Assembly: GCA_012103455.1 (NCBI GenBank)
Contig: WLWT01000001.1
Span: forward strand, 372,001 to 436,000
Source: Gammaproteobacteria bacterium
Lineage (GTDB): Bacteria; Pseudomonadota; Gammaproteobacteria; HK1
Length of the DNA: 64,000 bases
Direction of reading: 5' to 3'
Of this stretch, positions 38,311 to 47,343 are shown piece after piece. Numbering within the stretch: position 1 is the stretch's first letter; the number at the start of each line of letters is the position of its first letter. The translations under genes were made by a program, and so were the position numbers. The notes beneath the pieces are model-generated. The model did no database searches. It worked only from the letters and a program-made list of their open reading frames with translations, and had not been told where the DNA came from.

Positions 38311-38579
38311 CTCATCACTGCTGTCCCATAAACTTTCATGAGAATGTAAACTGCATCTGGACCTGAGTTTCAATAGGGCTTGGCGGATCTTCGAGTAGTC
38401 CCCACAGGTCTGTTCGCTCAAATATGTGACTTGAAAGAGTCTAATGATCGGTTGGATGCTTAAATCGAGTTTTCTACAGAATTTCAAATAAGCGACCATT
38501 AAATATATACACATAGCGACCCATATTTGAGTCATGACAGCGTTTTTAACGTGCCTACGAATGACTTAATCTTCAAATT
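38311..38579 (-). pseudogene. IS4-type transposase C-terminal fragment, minus strand
   Basis: Reads 'MTQIWVAMCIYLMVAYLKFCRKLDLSIQPIIRLFQ' and then the element end near '...GGGACAGCAGTGAT', with a frame break upstream ('KLKIKSFVGT'). It matches, in opposite orientation, the fragment on the other side of the ISL3 element. Only the last ~100 residues remain. Confidence 0.8.
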
Positions 38580-39913
38580 TGGATCTTCCCTTCTTTAAGT
38601 GGGTGGTTTAGCATAATCTAAAACACTCAATGCAAAGATGCATCAATGCGCGACAAGAAACTCTATTCTCAAATACCTAGGTATTGAAACACCCTGGTTC
38701 GTGTCTGATGTCGAGCTGTCCCTGCAGGCGCAATAGGTTAAAGTCTTTATTGAGCACACTGGCAAAAAAAGGCTGCCAATGCCGTGTTTGCGCTAAGCCC
38801 TGTCCGGGTTACGACCACATTATCCAGAAGTGGCGGCATTGGGATACCTGTCGGTTCCAAACTATCCTCGTCGCCCGTGTTCCCCGTGTCCAATGCCCTG
38901 AACACAAGGTGTTGGCCATTGACGTCCCTTGGGCTGAATCAGGCTCCCGATACACAGCCCTGTTCGAAGCCCTGGTCATTGACTGGCTAAAAGAGGCAAC
39001 AATCAGGGCTGTTGCACGACAAGTGAAGCTTAGCTGGAACGCCATTGATGGTATTGGGCGACGTGCCGTGAGGAGAGGTCTTGCTCGCAGGAATGCCCAA
39101 TCTCCAAAACGACTAGCTGTCGATGAGACCTCTTTTCAAAAGCGCCACGAATACGTCACGGTAGTGACTGACCACGATAAAGGCGTTGTTACCCATGTCG
39201 CTGATGAGCGTAAAAGCGACAGCCTCAATGAGTATTTTGATACGTTGGCGGATGACGCCAAAAAAGGTATTGAATGTGTGACGATGGATAGGTCCAAGGC
39301 TTATATCAAGTCAGTCAGGCAAACTATTCCGCAGGCAGACCGGAAGAGAGCATTTGATAAATTCCCTATTGCCCAGTCCCTCGGTAAAGCGGTCAATATG
39401 GTTCGCATGGAAGAGAATAAAACCCTTATAAGCAAGGGTGTAGAGTGGCTAAAGGGAACTCGTTACAACGGGCTGACAAACCCTGAGAACCTGTCTAAAG
39501 AGCAGTGGGATAACTTTGAACCACTGAGACACTCAACCCTTAAAACAACTCGTGCCTGGGCTATTCGTGAACTGGCGATGAGCTTATGGGATTACCCATC
39601 CACAACTTGGGCAATCAAGGCCTGGAAGAGGTGGTTGAGCTGGGCTCGGAGATGTCGCCTAGAACCCATCAAAGAAGTGGCCAGAACGATCAAAGAGCAT
39701 TTGTGGGGCATCGTCAACGCTATTGTTCTTAAGGCCAACAATGGACGAGCAGAAGACATTAACAGCACGATCCAAAGTTTGAAGAATCGAGCGTGTGGTT
39801 TCAGAAATCGTGAACGATACAAGGCAGCGATCTACTTTCATCTGGGTGGGTTGGATTTGTATCCCACTGGCATACATCGCTGAAAACCACCCACTTAAAG
39901 AAGGGAAGAGCCC
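38580..39913 (+). mobile_element. ISL3-family insertion sequence
   Basis: About 1.33 kb bounded by inverted repeats TCTTCCCTTCTTTAAGTGGG (left) and its inverse at the right, preceded by GGA or GGGC. The flanking bases do not match, and both flanks are pieces of the same IS4-type element in opposite orientations. The present position is therefore the result of recombination or inversion rather than a simple insertion. Confidence 0.88.
38641..39883 (+). pseudogene. ISL3-family transposase with N-terminal stop and frameshift
   Basis: The core and C-terminus are complete: 'CRVCAKPCPGYDHIIQKWRHWDTC' zinc-finger part, 'RLAVDETSFQKRHEYVTVVTD', 'VTMDRSKAYIKSV', 'FDKFPIAQSLGKAVN' and 'INSTIQSLKNRACGFRNRERYKAAIYF'. 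The proper N-terminus ('LKYLGIETPWFVSDVELSLQAQ') is read in another frame, broken by a TAG (likely former CAG) near 38743 and by a shift at a run of seven A near 38770. The longest open frame, from 38684, begins with non-homologous residues. Probably inactive, unless slippage and readthrough both occur. Confidence 0.82.
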
Positions 39914-40132
39914 GTCTTTCTCACCCATCCATTCAAATGGGCTGCCAAAACCATTGCGGATATTTATAAGTCGCGTTGGCAAATTGAGCTATTCTTCAAA
40001 TGCATCAAACAAAATTTGAAAATTAAGTCATTTGTAGGCACGTCAAAAAATGCTGTCATGACTCAAATAGGGGTTGCTGTGTGTATGTATTTAATGGTGG
40101 CTTACCTGAAATTCTGTAGCAAACTCGATTTA
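39914..40132 (+). pseudogene. IS4-type transposase C-terminal fragment, plus strand, left part
   Basis: 'TIADIYKSRWQIELFFKCIKQNLKIKSFVGTSKNAVMTQIGVAVCMYLMVAYLKFCSKLDL', the YREK-like catalytic C-terminal portion of an IS4-family transposase. It stops at a TA where IS630 copy 3 is inserted and resumes at 41241. Confidence 0.82.
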
Positions 40133-41240
40133 CTAATTCGGAAAAAAATTACCCGACATTAATTCAGAATATATCTGACATGCTTTTCATAGAAAAACCG
40201 TTTAATTATTTGCGTATTCTGTTGCAGTGAGTGCAACACCGAACGAGCCAAGGCCATCAGTTGCTCCTTTGTAGCCACCACTGTCCGCCCAATTCGTTGG
40301 CTTTTTACATGATGCCATACTAGCTCATCAGGATTGAGTTCCGGTGAATACGGCGGTAACCATACTAACGTGAGCTTACCTTGGCTATTGCGGACAAATT
40401 CTTGCACTTTCTTGGCTCGATGAATGGGATGGCCATCAACAATCAAATAGACCGATCGCTTGGCGTTGTGCAACAAACGCCTTAGAAAGTCGATAAAAAC
40501 GTCTGCGGTTACCCGTGATTCAGTTACCATGAAACGCAGGTGACCCTTCGGCGAAACGGCTGACAGCCTATTCACGCTAAAGCGCCGACCCGTTTTCGCT
40601 ACAACTGGCGTATCACCCCGTACCCCCCAAGTGGTACCACGATGATAATCCGACCGGATCGTCGATTCGTCGCCAAAATAGACCCGCGCTCGGCGCCTTT
40701 TCGCTTCTCGTTGTACTTCAGGCCAAGTTTCTCTTAACCATACCTTAACCTGATCAGGGTTTTGCTCGTATGCCTTAAACCGAGGGCGCTGCGCACTCAT
40801 CCCCCAACGAGACAGGCTATTGCCCACCGAGCGCTCGCTGACCTCGATGCCAAATTTATCTTTCAGTAATATCTGAATCATCGAGCGTGTCCACAAGGCA
40901 TCGTGAAAATCCAATTGCAACGGATTCGTTTTAACTAGTTCACGTAAGCGATCCGCATATTCATCGGGACACTTTCTTGGGCGACCCGTGATCTTGCCGG
41001 TGGACAGCGCCTGTTCACCACCTTGCTCATATCTGGATAACCAATCGTCAATGCAAGAACGATGAAATCCGAGGGCTTTAATTACTTTTTCAGGGCTTTC
41101 ACCCGATAATACTTGCGCAACCGCGTGCCTGCGGATGGCTTCTCGCGCGGAATGGGGCAGTGAGCGACCGTCTGTCTTTTTCATAGCATCACTATAACAC
41201 ATTTTATTAATTTGTGTCGGGTAATTTTTTGCCGAAGTAG
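40133..41240 (-). mobile_element. IS630-family insertion sequence, copy 3 (intact)
   Basis: 1,108 bp bounded by TA (40131-40132 and 41241-41242) and the same inverted ends as copies 1 and 2. It is inserted within the IS4-type fragment: joining the flanks across one TA restores 'KLDL-SIQPIIRLFQ' in frame. Confidence 0.93.
40159..41184 (-). CDS. IS630-family DDE transposase, intact
   Basis: 341 residues from ATG 41184. It has an N-terminal HTH ('AREAIRRHAVAQVLSGESPEKVIKALGFHRSCIDDWLSRY'), a second winged-helix-like domain ('DALWTRSMIQILLKDKFGIEVSERSVG') and a DDE catalytic core ('YFGDESTIRSDYHRG', 'LIVDGHPIHRAKKV', 'LPPYSPELNPDELVWHHVK'). No stop or frameshift is present, so this copy could mobilise the defective copies 1 and 2 in trans. 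Confidence 0.93.
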   Translation of the reverse strand: MKKTDGRSLPHSAREAIRRHAVAQVLSGESPEKVIKALGFHRSCIDDWLSRYEQGGEQALSTGKITGRPRKCPDEYADRLRELVKTNPLQLDFHDALWTRSMIQILLKDKFGIEVSERSVGNSLSRWGMSAQRPRFKAYEQNPDQVKVWLRETWPEVQREAKRRRARVYFGDESTIRSDYHRGTTWGVRGDTPVVAKTGRRFSVNRLSAVSPKGHLRFMVTESRVTADVFIDFLRRLLHNAKRSVYLIVDGHPIHRAKKVQEFVRNSQGKLTLVWLPPYSPELNPDELVWHHVKSQRIGRTVVATKEQLMALARSVLHSLQQNTQIIKRFFYEKHVRYILN

Positions 41241-41418
41241 TAAGCATTCAACCGATCATCAGACTCTTTCGATCATCAGACTCTTTCAGCTCAATTTATT
41301 TGAGCGAAGAGGCCTGTGGGGACTACTCAAAGAAGCCCCCCAGATCCTATTGAAACTCAGGTACAGATACAGTTTACATTCTCATGAAAGTTTATGGGAC
41401 AGCAGTGATCTTTCATAG
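41241..41418 (+). pseudogene. IS4-type transposase C-terminal fragment, right part
   Basis: Continues 'SIQPIIRLF' after the IS630 copy, contains a 19-bp local duplication ('CGATCATCAGACTCTTTC' twice), then 'QLNLFERRGLWGLL...LKLRYRYSLHSHESLWDSSD' and the IS end GGGACAGCAGTGAT. Confidence 0.8.
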
Positions 41419-41497
41419 GGCAGTAGGATAAACTACCCACTCGATTTGGGGAAGGTCTTTTAAATTTAACTATTTTTGTCGCAGTTCAAACTTGATA

Positions 41498-41956
41498 CTA
41501 AGCGCTAATTTCATCGCTTTCTTCAATTTCACCTTCATAGGTATAGTATCTAGTTTTCCCGTTTTCGCTGACTATCCAAACTTCATGTGCGCCTTTTGAC
41601 AGATATAGTTCTATTTTTTCATCTATCTCTCCCTGAGAGTTTGAGGGAGAAACGACTTCGACACATATCTCTGGGGCACGTTTATAAGGTGTTTCAAATC
41701 TAAATTTTTCAATGAACGAATCTGATCCCCATGCAACATCAGCAACTTTTACCCCTTGGCTGGTTTGAATTGAGCATTCGGTGATTACTTTACCTTTTCC
41801 CTTCTTGGCATCTCTAATCTTAGCGCCAGTTTCAAATTGAAGGCTGCCGTGATTATTGTTCGCAGGGCTCATGAGGATCTTGCCCCATTTATCAAGCTCA
41901 ATCTTAAAGGGAAGATCTTTTAAAAACGGGTTATTGATGACTGACGCCCAATCCAT
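41498..41956 (-). CDS. Uma2-family (DUF820) restriction-endonuclease-fold protein
   Basis: 152 residues from ATG 41956. A PD-(D/E)xK nuclease-like core: 'NHGSLQFETGAKIRDAKKGKGKVITECSIQTSQGVKVADVAW', with the catalytic aspartate in 'VADVAW' and 'EICVEVVSPSNSQGEIDEKIELYLSKGAHEVWIV' holding the ExV-type motif. Uma2 proteins are widespread in accessory DNA, with unclear function. AAGAGGC precedes the ATG. The sequence is AT-rich compared with the chromosome, and the gene is flanked by IS remnants on both sides. Confidence 0.85.
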   Translation of the reverse strand: MDWASVINNPFLKDLPFKIELDKWGKILMSPANNNHGSLQFETGAKIRDAKKGKGKVITECSIQTSQGVKVADVAWGSDSFIEKFRFETPYKRAPEICVEVVSPSNSQGEIDEKIELYLSKGAHEVWIVSENGKTRYYTYEGEIEESDEISA

Positions 41957-42029
41957 AATATGCCTCTTTTTCCAAGAATTATAATGATGTAGCACAACAA
42001 GCATGATTGTACCAGGGCAGCTAACGACG

Positions 42030-43172
42030 CTGTAGAAAAAGCGGCCCCGGAACGCGGCGGCCCAGTGAAGCGGGATGGCCTCGATTCTTGGCGCCAGACA
42101 CAGTGGTGTTTGCTAGCGTTTCGCCCGGCCCGGCGGTACCGCCAAAGGTGCATCGCCCATGCGCAACAGTGGCGTTTTGCGGTCTATGTCCCGCTTATTC
42201 GCTCCCAGCATGTCGATTCAGTTTCCCTACATTTTCAACCATGCAATACACTCACCACTGCGCGTTCACTTTCATCTTGCCCCTGAGCGTCAACCTATCT
42301 AGCCTCAGCCGATAGGGGCGAAGAGCGGCTGCGCCGTGCCTAGCCGTGTGCTGTATGGGTGCCGCCCCCAGGCACTATCGACTTTTCGGCCTAGCCACTG
42401 CATCGGCCCATCTGCATAGGCGAAGTCCTCGGGTTCGACTAGACCGGGCTTGTTGTCGTCATTGCTACCCCAAAATGGACCGCTTGGCCGGTGCTTGTGC
42501 TTCGCTTGAGCGAACCGTTCATCGCGCTGACCCATGCCCACATCAGCCAGGCAGCCGTCGATGTCCTCGCCGTAGCGCCGCTTCACGTTGTCTTTATTGT
42601 GGCAGCCGCTGTCCGCTGGCACCGTCGTGTGTTTAAACCCATCCTTACTTTCACTTGTCGCTGCAAAGCTCTCACCCACGCCTTCCAACACCGGTTGCAA
42701 CAACCGCGCTTCATGTCCCGGCCCCAAGGCTTCAGCGTTGACCATGATTGGGTGATGCTCATCGGCCACCGTCACCCCGCCATCGCCCGACATCCCACCG
42801 TGAGCACTGGCCCACAACCGGCTATCTGGAGCGATGAGGGTGCTTTTGAGGGGTTGACCGCTACACCGCGACGCTGTGAATTCGTCTCCAACCCACCCTG
42901 GATTGTCCTGAGCCGTGGTTGCCATCGTTCTTTGGTGTTCGATGCCCGCTCTTTAAAACCACTGCCGCCGTCATCGTCGCGGCGCTCGGACCGCTTCTTC
43001 GAGTCGCTGCGACGGTGGCGGCGCACCTAGGTCTCACCGCCTTGTCCCTCGTCAACACTTTTCGCGCGAAGCCGCTGTGCGTACTGCTCCATGCCCTCGA
43101 CGCGTTCGACAGCAACTTCACTGCGTCTACCGCAAACCTCTCTTGACCTATCAGGCCTGCCTCATGACACAC
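42030..43172 (-). pseudogene. IS1182-type transposase relic, 5'-truncated and frameshifted
   Basis: The minus strand reads in pieces 'ERFAVDAVKLLSNASRAWSST', 'ADEHHPIMVNAEA', 'PADSGCHNKDNVKRRYGEDIDGCLADVGMGQRDERFAQAKHK', 'VEPEDFAYADGPMQW' and 'LTLRGKMKVNAQW', which follow the order of an IS1182-family transposase. The N-terminal third is missing, and the element joins the truncated livH at its 5' side. Its outer end GCTGTAGAAAAA is at about 42030. Confidence 0.8.
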
Positions 43173-43879
43173 CTACCGCCATCCTGTGCGCTATGGCCGT
43201 AACGGGCCTGATGGGCATCGTGATCGAGCGGGTATTCTACCGCCGTCTAACACGGGCCGGCGGCGGTTATACGGTCGCTGGCATGGGCATGATCATCTGC
43301 GGTTTTGGTATGTCTGTGGTGCTGATGAATATCGCTTATCTCATCTGGGGAGCGAACGCGGAGCCGTTTCCCGTGAGTTTCGGCATGCTTTATCAGTTGG
43401 GCGAAATCTTTTTACCTAAAAGTTATGCGATAACGGCCGTGGCCGCCCTCATTTTAATGGCTGGGTTGCATCTATTGCTGAAGCACACCAAAGCCGGTCT
43501 GGCTATACGGGCGGTGGCGCAAAACGAAGATATCGCGTATCTCATGGGTATCAACGTACCGCTCATGATCTCATTGATCTTCGGTTTGGCATGCGCCGTG
43601 GCCGCCGCCGCCGGGGTACTCATCGGGCCTATGCAATCGGTGCAGGTGGAGATGGGTTATCTCATATTGATGAAAGCTTTCGCCGCCGCCGTGGTCGGCG
43701 GTTTTGGCAGTTTGCCTGGCGCCATCATCGGCGGGCTCTTGGTGGGAATATTTGAAAACCTGGAGGCTGCTTATGTGCCTGGCAGCCACAAAGATATCTA
43801 TGCGCTCTTATTGCTGATCCTGGTGCTGATGTTAAAGCCGTCCGGCTTGTTCGGTATCGAGACTAAGGTGAAAGCGTAA
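43148..43879 (+). pseudogene. livH: Branched-chain amino acid-type ABC permease LivH, 5'-truncated
   Basis: Homology begins around 43175 ('ILCAMAVTGLMGIVIERVFYRRLTRAGG') and runs to the normal C-terminus ('DIYALLLLILVLMLKPSGLFG'). 'LAIRAVAQNEDIAYLMGINVPLMISLIFGL' and 'AAVVGGFGSLPGAIIGGLLVG' are typical LivH blocks. About 55 N-terminal residues (first helices) are missing, replaced by IS1182 debris. A frame open to 43091 only reads through that debris. A transporter half without its first helices is unlikely to work. Confidence 0.82.
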
Positions 43880-43915
43880 CAACAACATCTAGAAACCAAA
43901 GTAAGGAGTGTCACC

Positions 43916-45122
43916 ATGAATACATTCACCACGGGGTTGGCCGCGGCGGCGATCAGCGCGGCCATGCTGAGCGTGAGCAGTGCGTCCTTGGCCGGTACCA
44001 TCCGCATTGGCGCCACCATGTGAATGGTGAGCGAGAACGGCCAGAAGTACGGCCAGATGGTGGTTGATGAATTCAACCTCATCAATGAGCAAGGCGGTGT
44101 CAACGGTCACAAAGTCGAACTGACTTTGTTGAACGATGAATGTAAGTCTGACAAAGGGGTCGCCAATGCCAATAAGTTCATCTATGAGCGCAAAGTGCAT
44201 TTGATCATCGGATCCACCTGCTCATCGGTATCACTGCCCATTGTGGATGTGACGGCTAAAGCGCAGGTGCCGCAGATCATTCCGCACTCCACCAATGCGA
44301 AGATCACGCAAAAAAGCAGCGCCTGGGTGTTCAGAGTACCGGTGTCGGGGCGTTACTACGCCGGCGTCAATGCTAGATATGTGGGCGATAAAATCGGCAA
44401 AAAGATCGCCTATATCTGCGCCACCGATGCTGCCTCGCAAAACGACTGCGATGCCATGCAAGCGCAGATGAGATCCCAGTTCGGCGCCGCGCCAGCTTAC
44501 GTGGCGCAAGTGCAAGAAAAAGAGGTGGATTTTCGCACCCATATGCTGAAAATCCGCGGTAAGAAAGTTGACGGCATTATGGTGGCGGCACTGACCGAGA
44601 CCATGAGCCGTGCCCCAATCCAGTCTTACGAAGCCGGTATAGGTCCCGAGGTACGGCGCATCGGATCATCATCGGCCTCCAAATGCACCGGTGCCGAAGA
44701 TCGCCGCTGATGCGGTTAAAGGTGTGTTCTACGCCGCCGCTTATTCCGCTGCCGACACCCGGCCTATCGCCAAGTTGTTCAACAATATGGTGCGCCAGCG
44801 TTATGGCATTCACGCGCCGGATCACGATTTCTCCCAAGCGTGGGATCTGGTACGCATCGTGGAGATCGCGCTGGGCCGTGCCTCGCTCAAGTTAGATGAG
44901 GCCAGCTTGGCTGCCGATCGCGCCGCCATTCGCGACGCCCTCGCCACCGTCAAAGACTACAACGGTCTTGGCAGCGGACCGATTAACTTTTGCGCAGACG
45001 CTACCCCACAGTGCCGCGACGGTAACAGAACGGCCGTGTTGATCGCATACACGAAAGGCGGCGAGCAGTTCGAGACGCAGGTATTGGCACGGGTGACCAT
45101 GCCTATCGATTTTGGTCTTTGA
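43916..45122 (+). pseudogene. livK: Branched-chain amino acid-type ABC substrate-binding protein, broken
   Basis: It starts with a ribosome site (AAGGAGTG) and signal peptide ('NTFTTGLAAAAISAAMLSVSSASLA'), then 'GTIRIGATM', TGA (44021-44023), and 'MVSENGQKYGQMVVDEFNLINEQGGVNGHKVELTLLNDECKSD' in the same frame. A second lesion, a frameshift between about 44640 and 44690, separates this from 'PKIAADAVKGVFYAAAYSAADTRP...VTMPIDFGL'. All parts of a periplasmic-binding type I protein are present but not in one frame. Confidence 0.85.
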
Positions 45123-45222
45123 TTGCCAGCGTTAGTGGATGAGGGCGGGGGCATATCCCCGCCGCCTTACCTTGGTGTCATCTATGCGCAGTGCCTTATT
45201 GAACAGCCGTGGATAACCGCCG

Positions 45223-46257
45223 ATGACCCTAGCAGGTACACTCCAAAGCTTCAGTGCTTTCTTCGCTAGACTTGAAGACAAGCACCCCCTGTTGCCATGG
45301 ACGGTGGCCTTTGTTGGCCTTTTGGCATTGCCGCCGATCTTGGGAGCCTTGTTTAACGAGTACTACATTTATCTCGCCAACAAGATCTGTATTTTCATCT
45401 TGTTATCCGTTGGCCTCAATATCGTTAAAGGATTTTACGGCCAGGTCACCGTGGGTCATGTGGGTTTGTATGCTATCGGCGCGGTGACTTCCGCCATCTT
45501 GTCGATCAATTTCGGCGTACCGTTTTGGTTAATCCTGCCAACGGCGGTAGTGGTTACGGGTCTTGCCGGGGTTATTGTCGGTGTGCCGTCTTTTCGTCCG
45601 GAGGGGGCTTATCTGGCGCTGGCTACTTTAGAGCTTGGTGAGTCCGTGCGCATTTTGATTTCAGTGACGCCGTATTTGGGTTCATCCACTGGACTTGGCG
45701 GTATCGCGCCGCCCGTATTATTCGGCTTTACCTTCGATAGTTTCGCTAGATACTTTTATCTGTTGATGTCCATGGCGCTGCTGGGCATCTATCTGTCGTT
45801 CGCCATTTTGCGCTCGGCCATGGGTCGGGCCTTTCAGGCTATTCGCGAAGATACTATTGCCGCTGCCGCTGCCGGCATCAATGTGCGCAAATACAAATTT
45901 TTAGCTTTTGTCATCAGTGCGCTATACGCGGGCGCTGCCGGCTCTATGTTCGCCCATATGCCTCCCGGTTATATCCATCACAATAATTTCACCATTATCG
46001 AGATGGTGATTTTATTACTCATGATCGTGATGGGTGGTATCGGTCATATCTGGGGCGACGTGGTGGGGGCCATTGTCGTCACCATTATCTATGACCAAAC
46101 GCTTGCGTTTTATTTCTATCAACCGCTGCTGTTCGGCCTGGCTATGGTGTTGCTGGTGGTGTTTATGCCCAATGGCATCGGCGGGATCATCGACCGTTAC
46201 CTCACCACCGAGCGTTTCATTAAAGCCCGCGAGGCGGCGCGTCGTGGCGCTACTTGA
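45223..46257 (+). CDS. livM: Branched-chain amino acid-type ABC permease LivM
   Basis: 344 residues with about nine to ten membrane helices. 'NIVKGFYGQVTVGHVGLYAIGAVTSAIL', 'VGVPSFRPEGAYLALATL', 'GRAFQAIREDTIAAAAAGINVRKYKFLAFVISALYAGAAGSMFAH' and 'MIVMGGIGHIWGDVVGAIVVTII' are standard LivM blocks. It should pair with LivH, which is truncated here. It overlaps livG at its 3' end. Confidence 0.9.
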   Translation: MTLAGTLQSFSAFFARLEDKHPLLPWTVAFVGLLALPPILGALFNEYYIYLANKICIFILLSVGLNIVKGFYGQVTVGHVGLYAIGAVTSAILSINFGVPFWLILPTAVVVTGLAGVIVGVPSFRPEGAYLALATLELGESVRILISVTPYLGSSTGLGGIAPPVLFGFTFDSFARYFYLLMSMALLGIYLSFAILRSAMGRAFQAIREDTIAAAAAGINVRKYKFLAFVISALYAGAAGSMFAHMPPGYIHHNNFTIIEMVILLLMIVMGGIGHIWGDVVGAIVVTIIYDQTLAFYFYQPLLFGLAMVLLVVFMPNGIGGIIDRYLTTERFIKAREAARRGAT

Positions 46258-47053
46258 AACGCGCGCCTTAAGCATGAGCTTTGGCGGTCTGCACGCTATG
46301 TCCAATTTGGATATGGATGTGCAAGAGGGCGCGGTACACGGCCTTATAGGGCCGAACGGTTCGGGTAAGAGCACGTTCTTTAATTTAGTGACGGGCGTGT
46401 ATAAGCCGAATCCGGGAAGTGTAATCCGCTTTGACGGTACTGATGTTACTCACTTCGAAGCCCATCGGATCGCTGAGCGTGGTGTTACGCGAACATTTCA
46501 GTTGTTGCGCTTGTTTTCCGAGATGACTGTTTTAGATAACGTGCTCGCTGGTCATCATATCCATGTGCCCTACGGCTTGGCGGCGCTCATCTTCAAACCA
46601 AAGTATGTGCGCGCCTGTGACAGTGCATTGCGTGACGAGATGATGGAACTGCTGAGTTTCGTTGGCTTGCACGAGTTTGCCGAGCTGCCAGCGGGAGAAT
46701 TGTCCGGTGGCCAGCGGCGTTTGTTGTCCTTGGGGCGGGCTATTGCCATGCGCCCCAAGCTGCTGATGTTAGATGAGCCGGCGGCGGGTTTGTCACCGGC
46801 CAATGTGGATAGCTTGATGCAGATAGTGTTGGATTTGAAGGAACGCTATCAGCTCACCTTGCTGATCGTTGAGCACATTTTGAAAGTGGTGATGGATACC
46901 TGTGACCGGGTGACGGTGTTGGATCACGGCCAAAAAATCGGCGAGGGGACGCCCGCCGAGGTGAAAGATGATGCGGCGATCATTGAGGCTTATCTCGGTA
47001 AGGAGATGAGCGATGAAGAGGTGCGTGCCGCTTTCACCAGTGGGCACCTCTAA
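46244..47053 (+). CDS. livG: Branched-chain amino acid-type ABC ATPase LivG
   Basis: 269 residues from GTG 46244, overlapping the livM stop by 14 bp. It has Walker A 'GPNGSGKST', signature 'LSGGQRRLLSLGRA', Walker B 'LLMLDEPAAGLSP' and H-loop 'LIVEHIL', in the LivG order. The last few codons and the TAA stop lie inside repeat copy D, whose insertion begins at 47042, so the C-terminus may have been altered. The partner ATPase livF, usually next, is absent. Confidence 0.92.
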   Translation: MALLETRALSMSFGGLHAMSNLDMDVQEGAVHGLIGPNGSGKSTFFNLVTGVYKPNPGSVIRFDGTDVTHFEAHRIAERGVTRTFQLLRLFSEMTVLDNVLAGHHIHVPYGLAALIFKPKYVRACDSALRDEMMELLSFVGLHEFAELPAGELSGGQRRLLSLGRAIAMRPKLLMLDEPAAGLSPANVDSLMQIVLDLKERYQLTLLIVEHILKVVMDTCDRVTVLDHGQKIGEGTPAEVKDDAAIIEAYLGKEMSDEEVRAAFTSGHL

Positions 47054-47182
47054 AATGCACTTTTTCCGCGATGGCGGCGTCAACTCCGTGCTCCAATCCT
47101 CAGGTATGACCTATACACTGCGGTTGTGCGCGCGGTGCTTCCTTGCACTCACGAAAAAATGACTATTTTTAGCAGATGCCCC
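47042..47182 (+). repeat. MITE-like dispersed repeat, copy D
   Basis: 141 bp, GGGCACCTCTAAAATGCACT to AGCAGATGCCC, flanked by CAGT on both sides (4-bp target duplication). It contains the livG stop codon. Confidence 0.93.
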
Positions 47183-47187
47183 AGTGC

Positions 47188-47340
47188 TTAACGCTGCAAT
47201 TCGTGGCGCCGCTCAATACCTTTGACGGCGGCGATCAGAGTTTGATTGACCGGTGTGGCGATAGCGTGTTTTTGCCCCAGGCGAACGGCGCAGCCGAAGA
47301 GGCAACCCATGGCGCCAGCGCCGGGTACAGCAATACGCAT
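47188..47340 (-). pseudogene. panE: Ketopantoate reductase (PanE) internal-deletion relic
   Basis: A 50-codon frame: 'MRIAVPGAGAMGCLFGCAVRLGQ' (the PanE Rossmann start, GAGAMG) directly joined to 'HAIATPVNQTLIAAVKGIERR', the usual PanE C-terminal 'TPVNxxLxxLVK' region. About 240 residues between are missing while the frame is kept. It lies 3 bp beyond the SDR stop and ends just inside repeat copy D's border. Confidence 0.7.
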
Positions 47341-47343
47341 CGG

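Noticed and set aside
38684..38780. The open-frame start at 38684 as the real ISL3 transposase N-terminus
   Set aside because: The first ~28 residues have no ISL3 similarity, whereas another frame upstream does, showing a frameshift.
43091..43147. The livH frame extending to 43091 as the native start
   Set aside because: The extra residues lie over the IS1182-type relic and do not look like a LivH first helix.
44021..44023. TGA in livK as a second selenocysteine codon
   Set aside because: The position is not a known redox site in binding proteins, no SECIS-like hairpin was seen just downstream, and the gene has an independent frameshift; a nonsense mutation is simpler.
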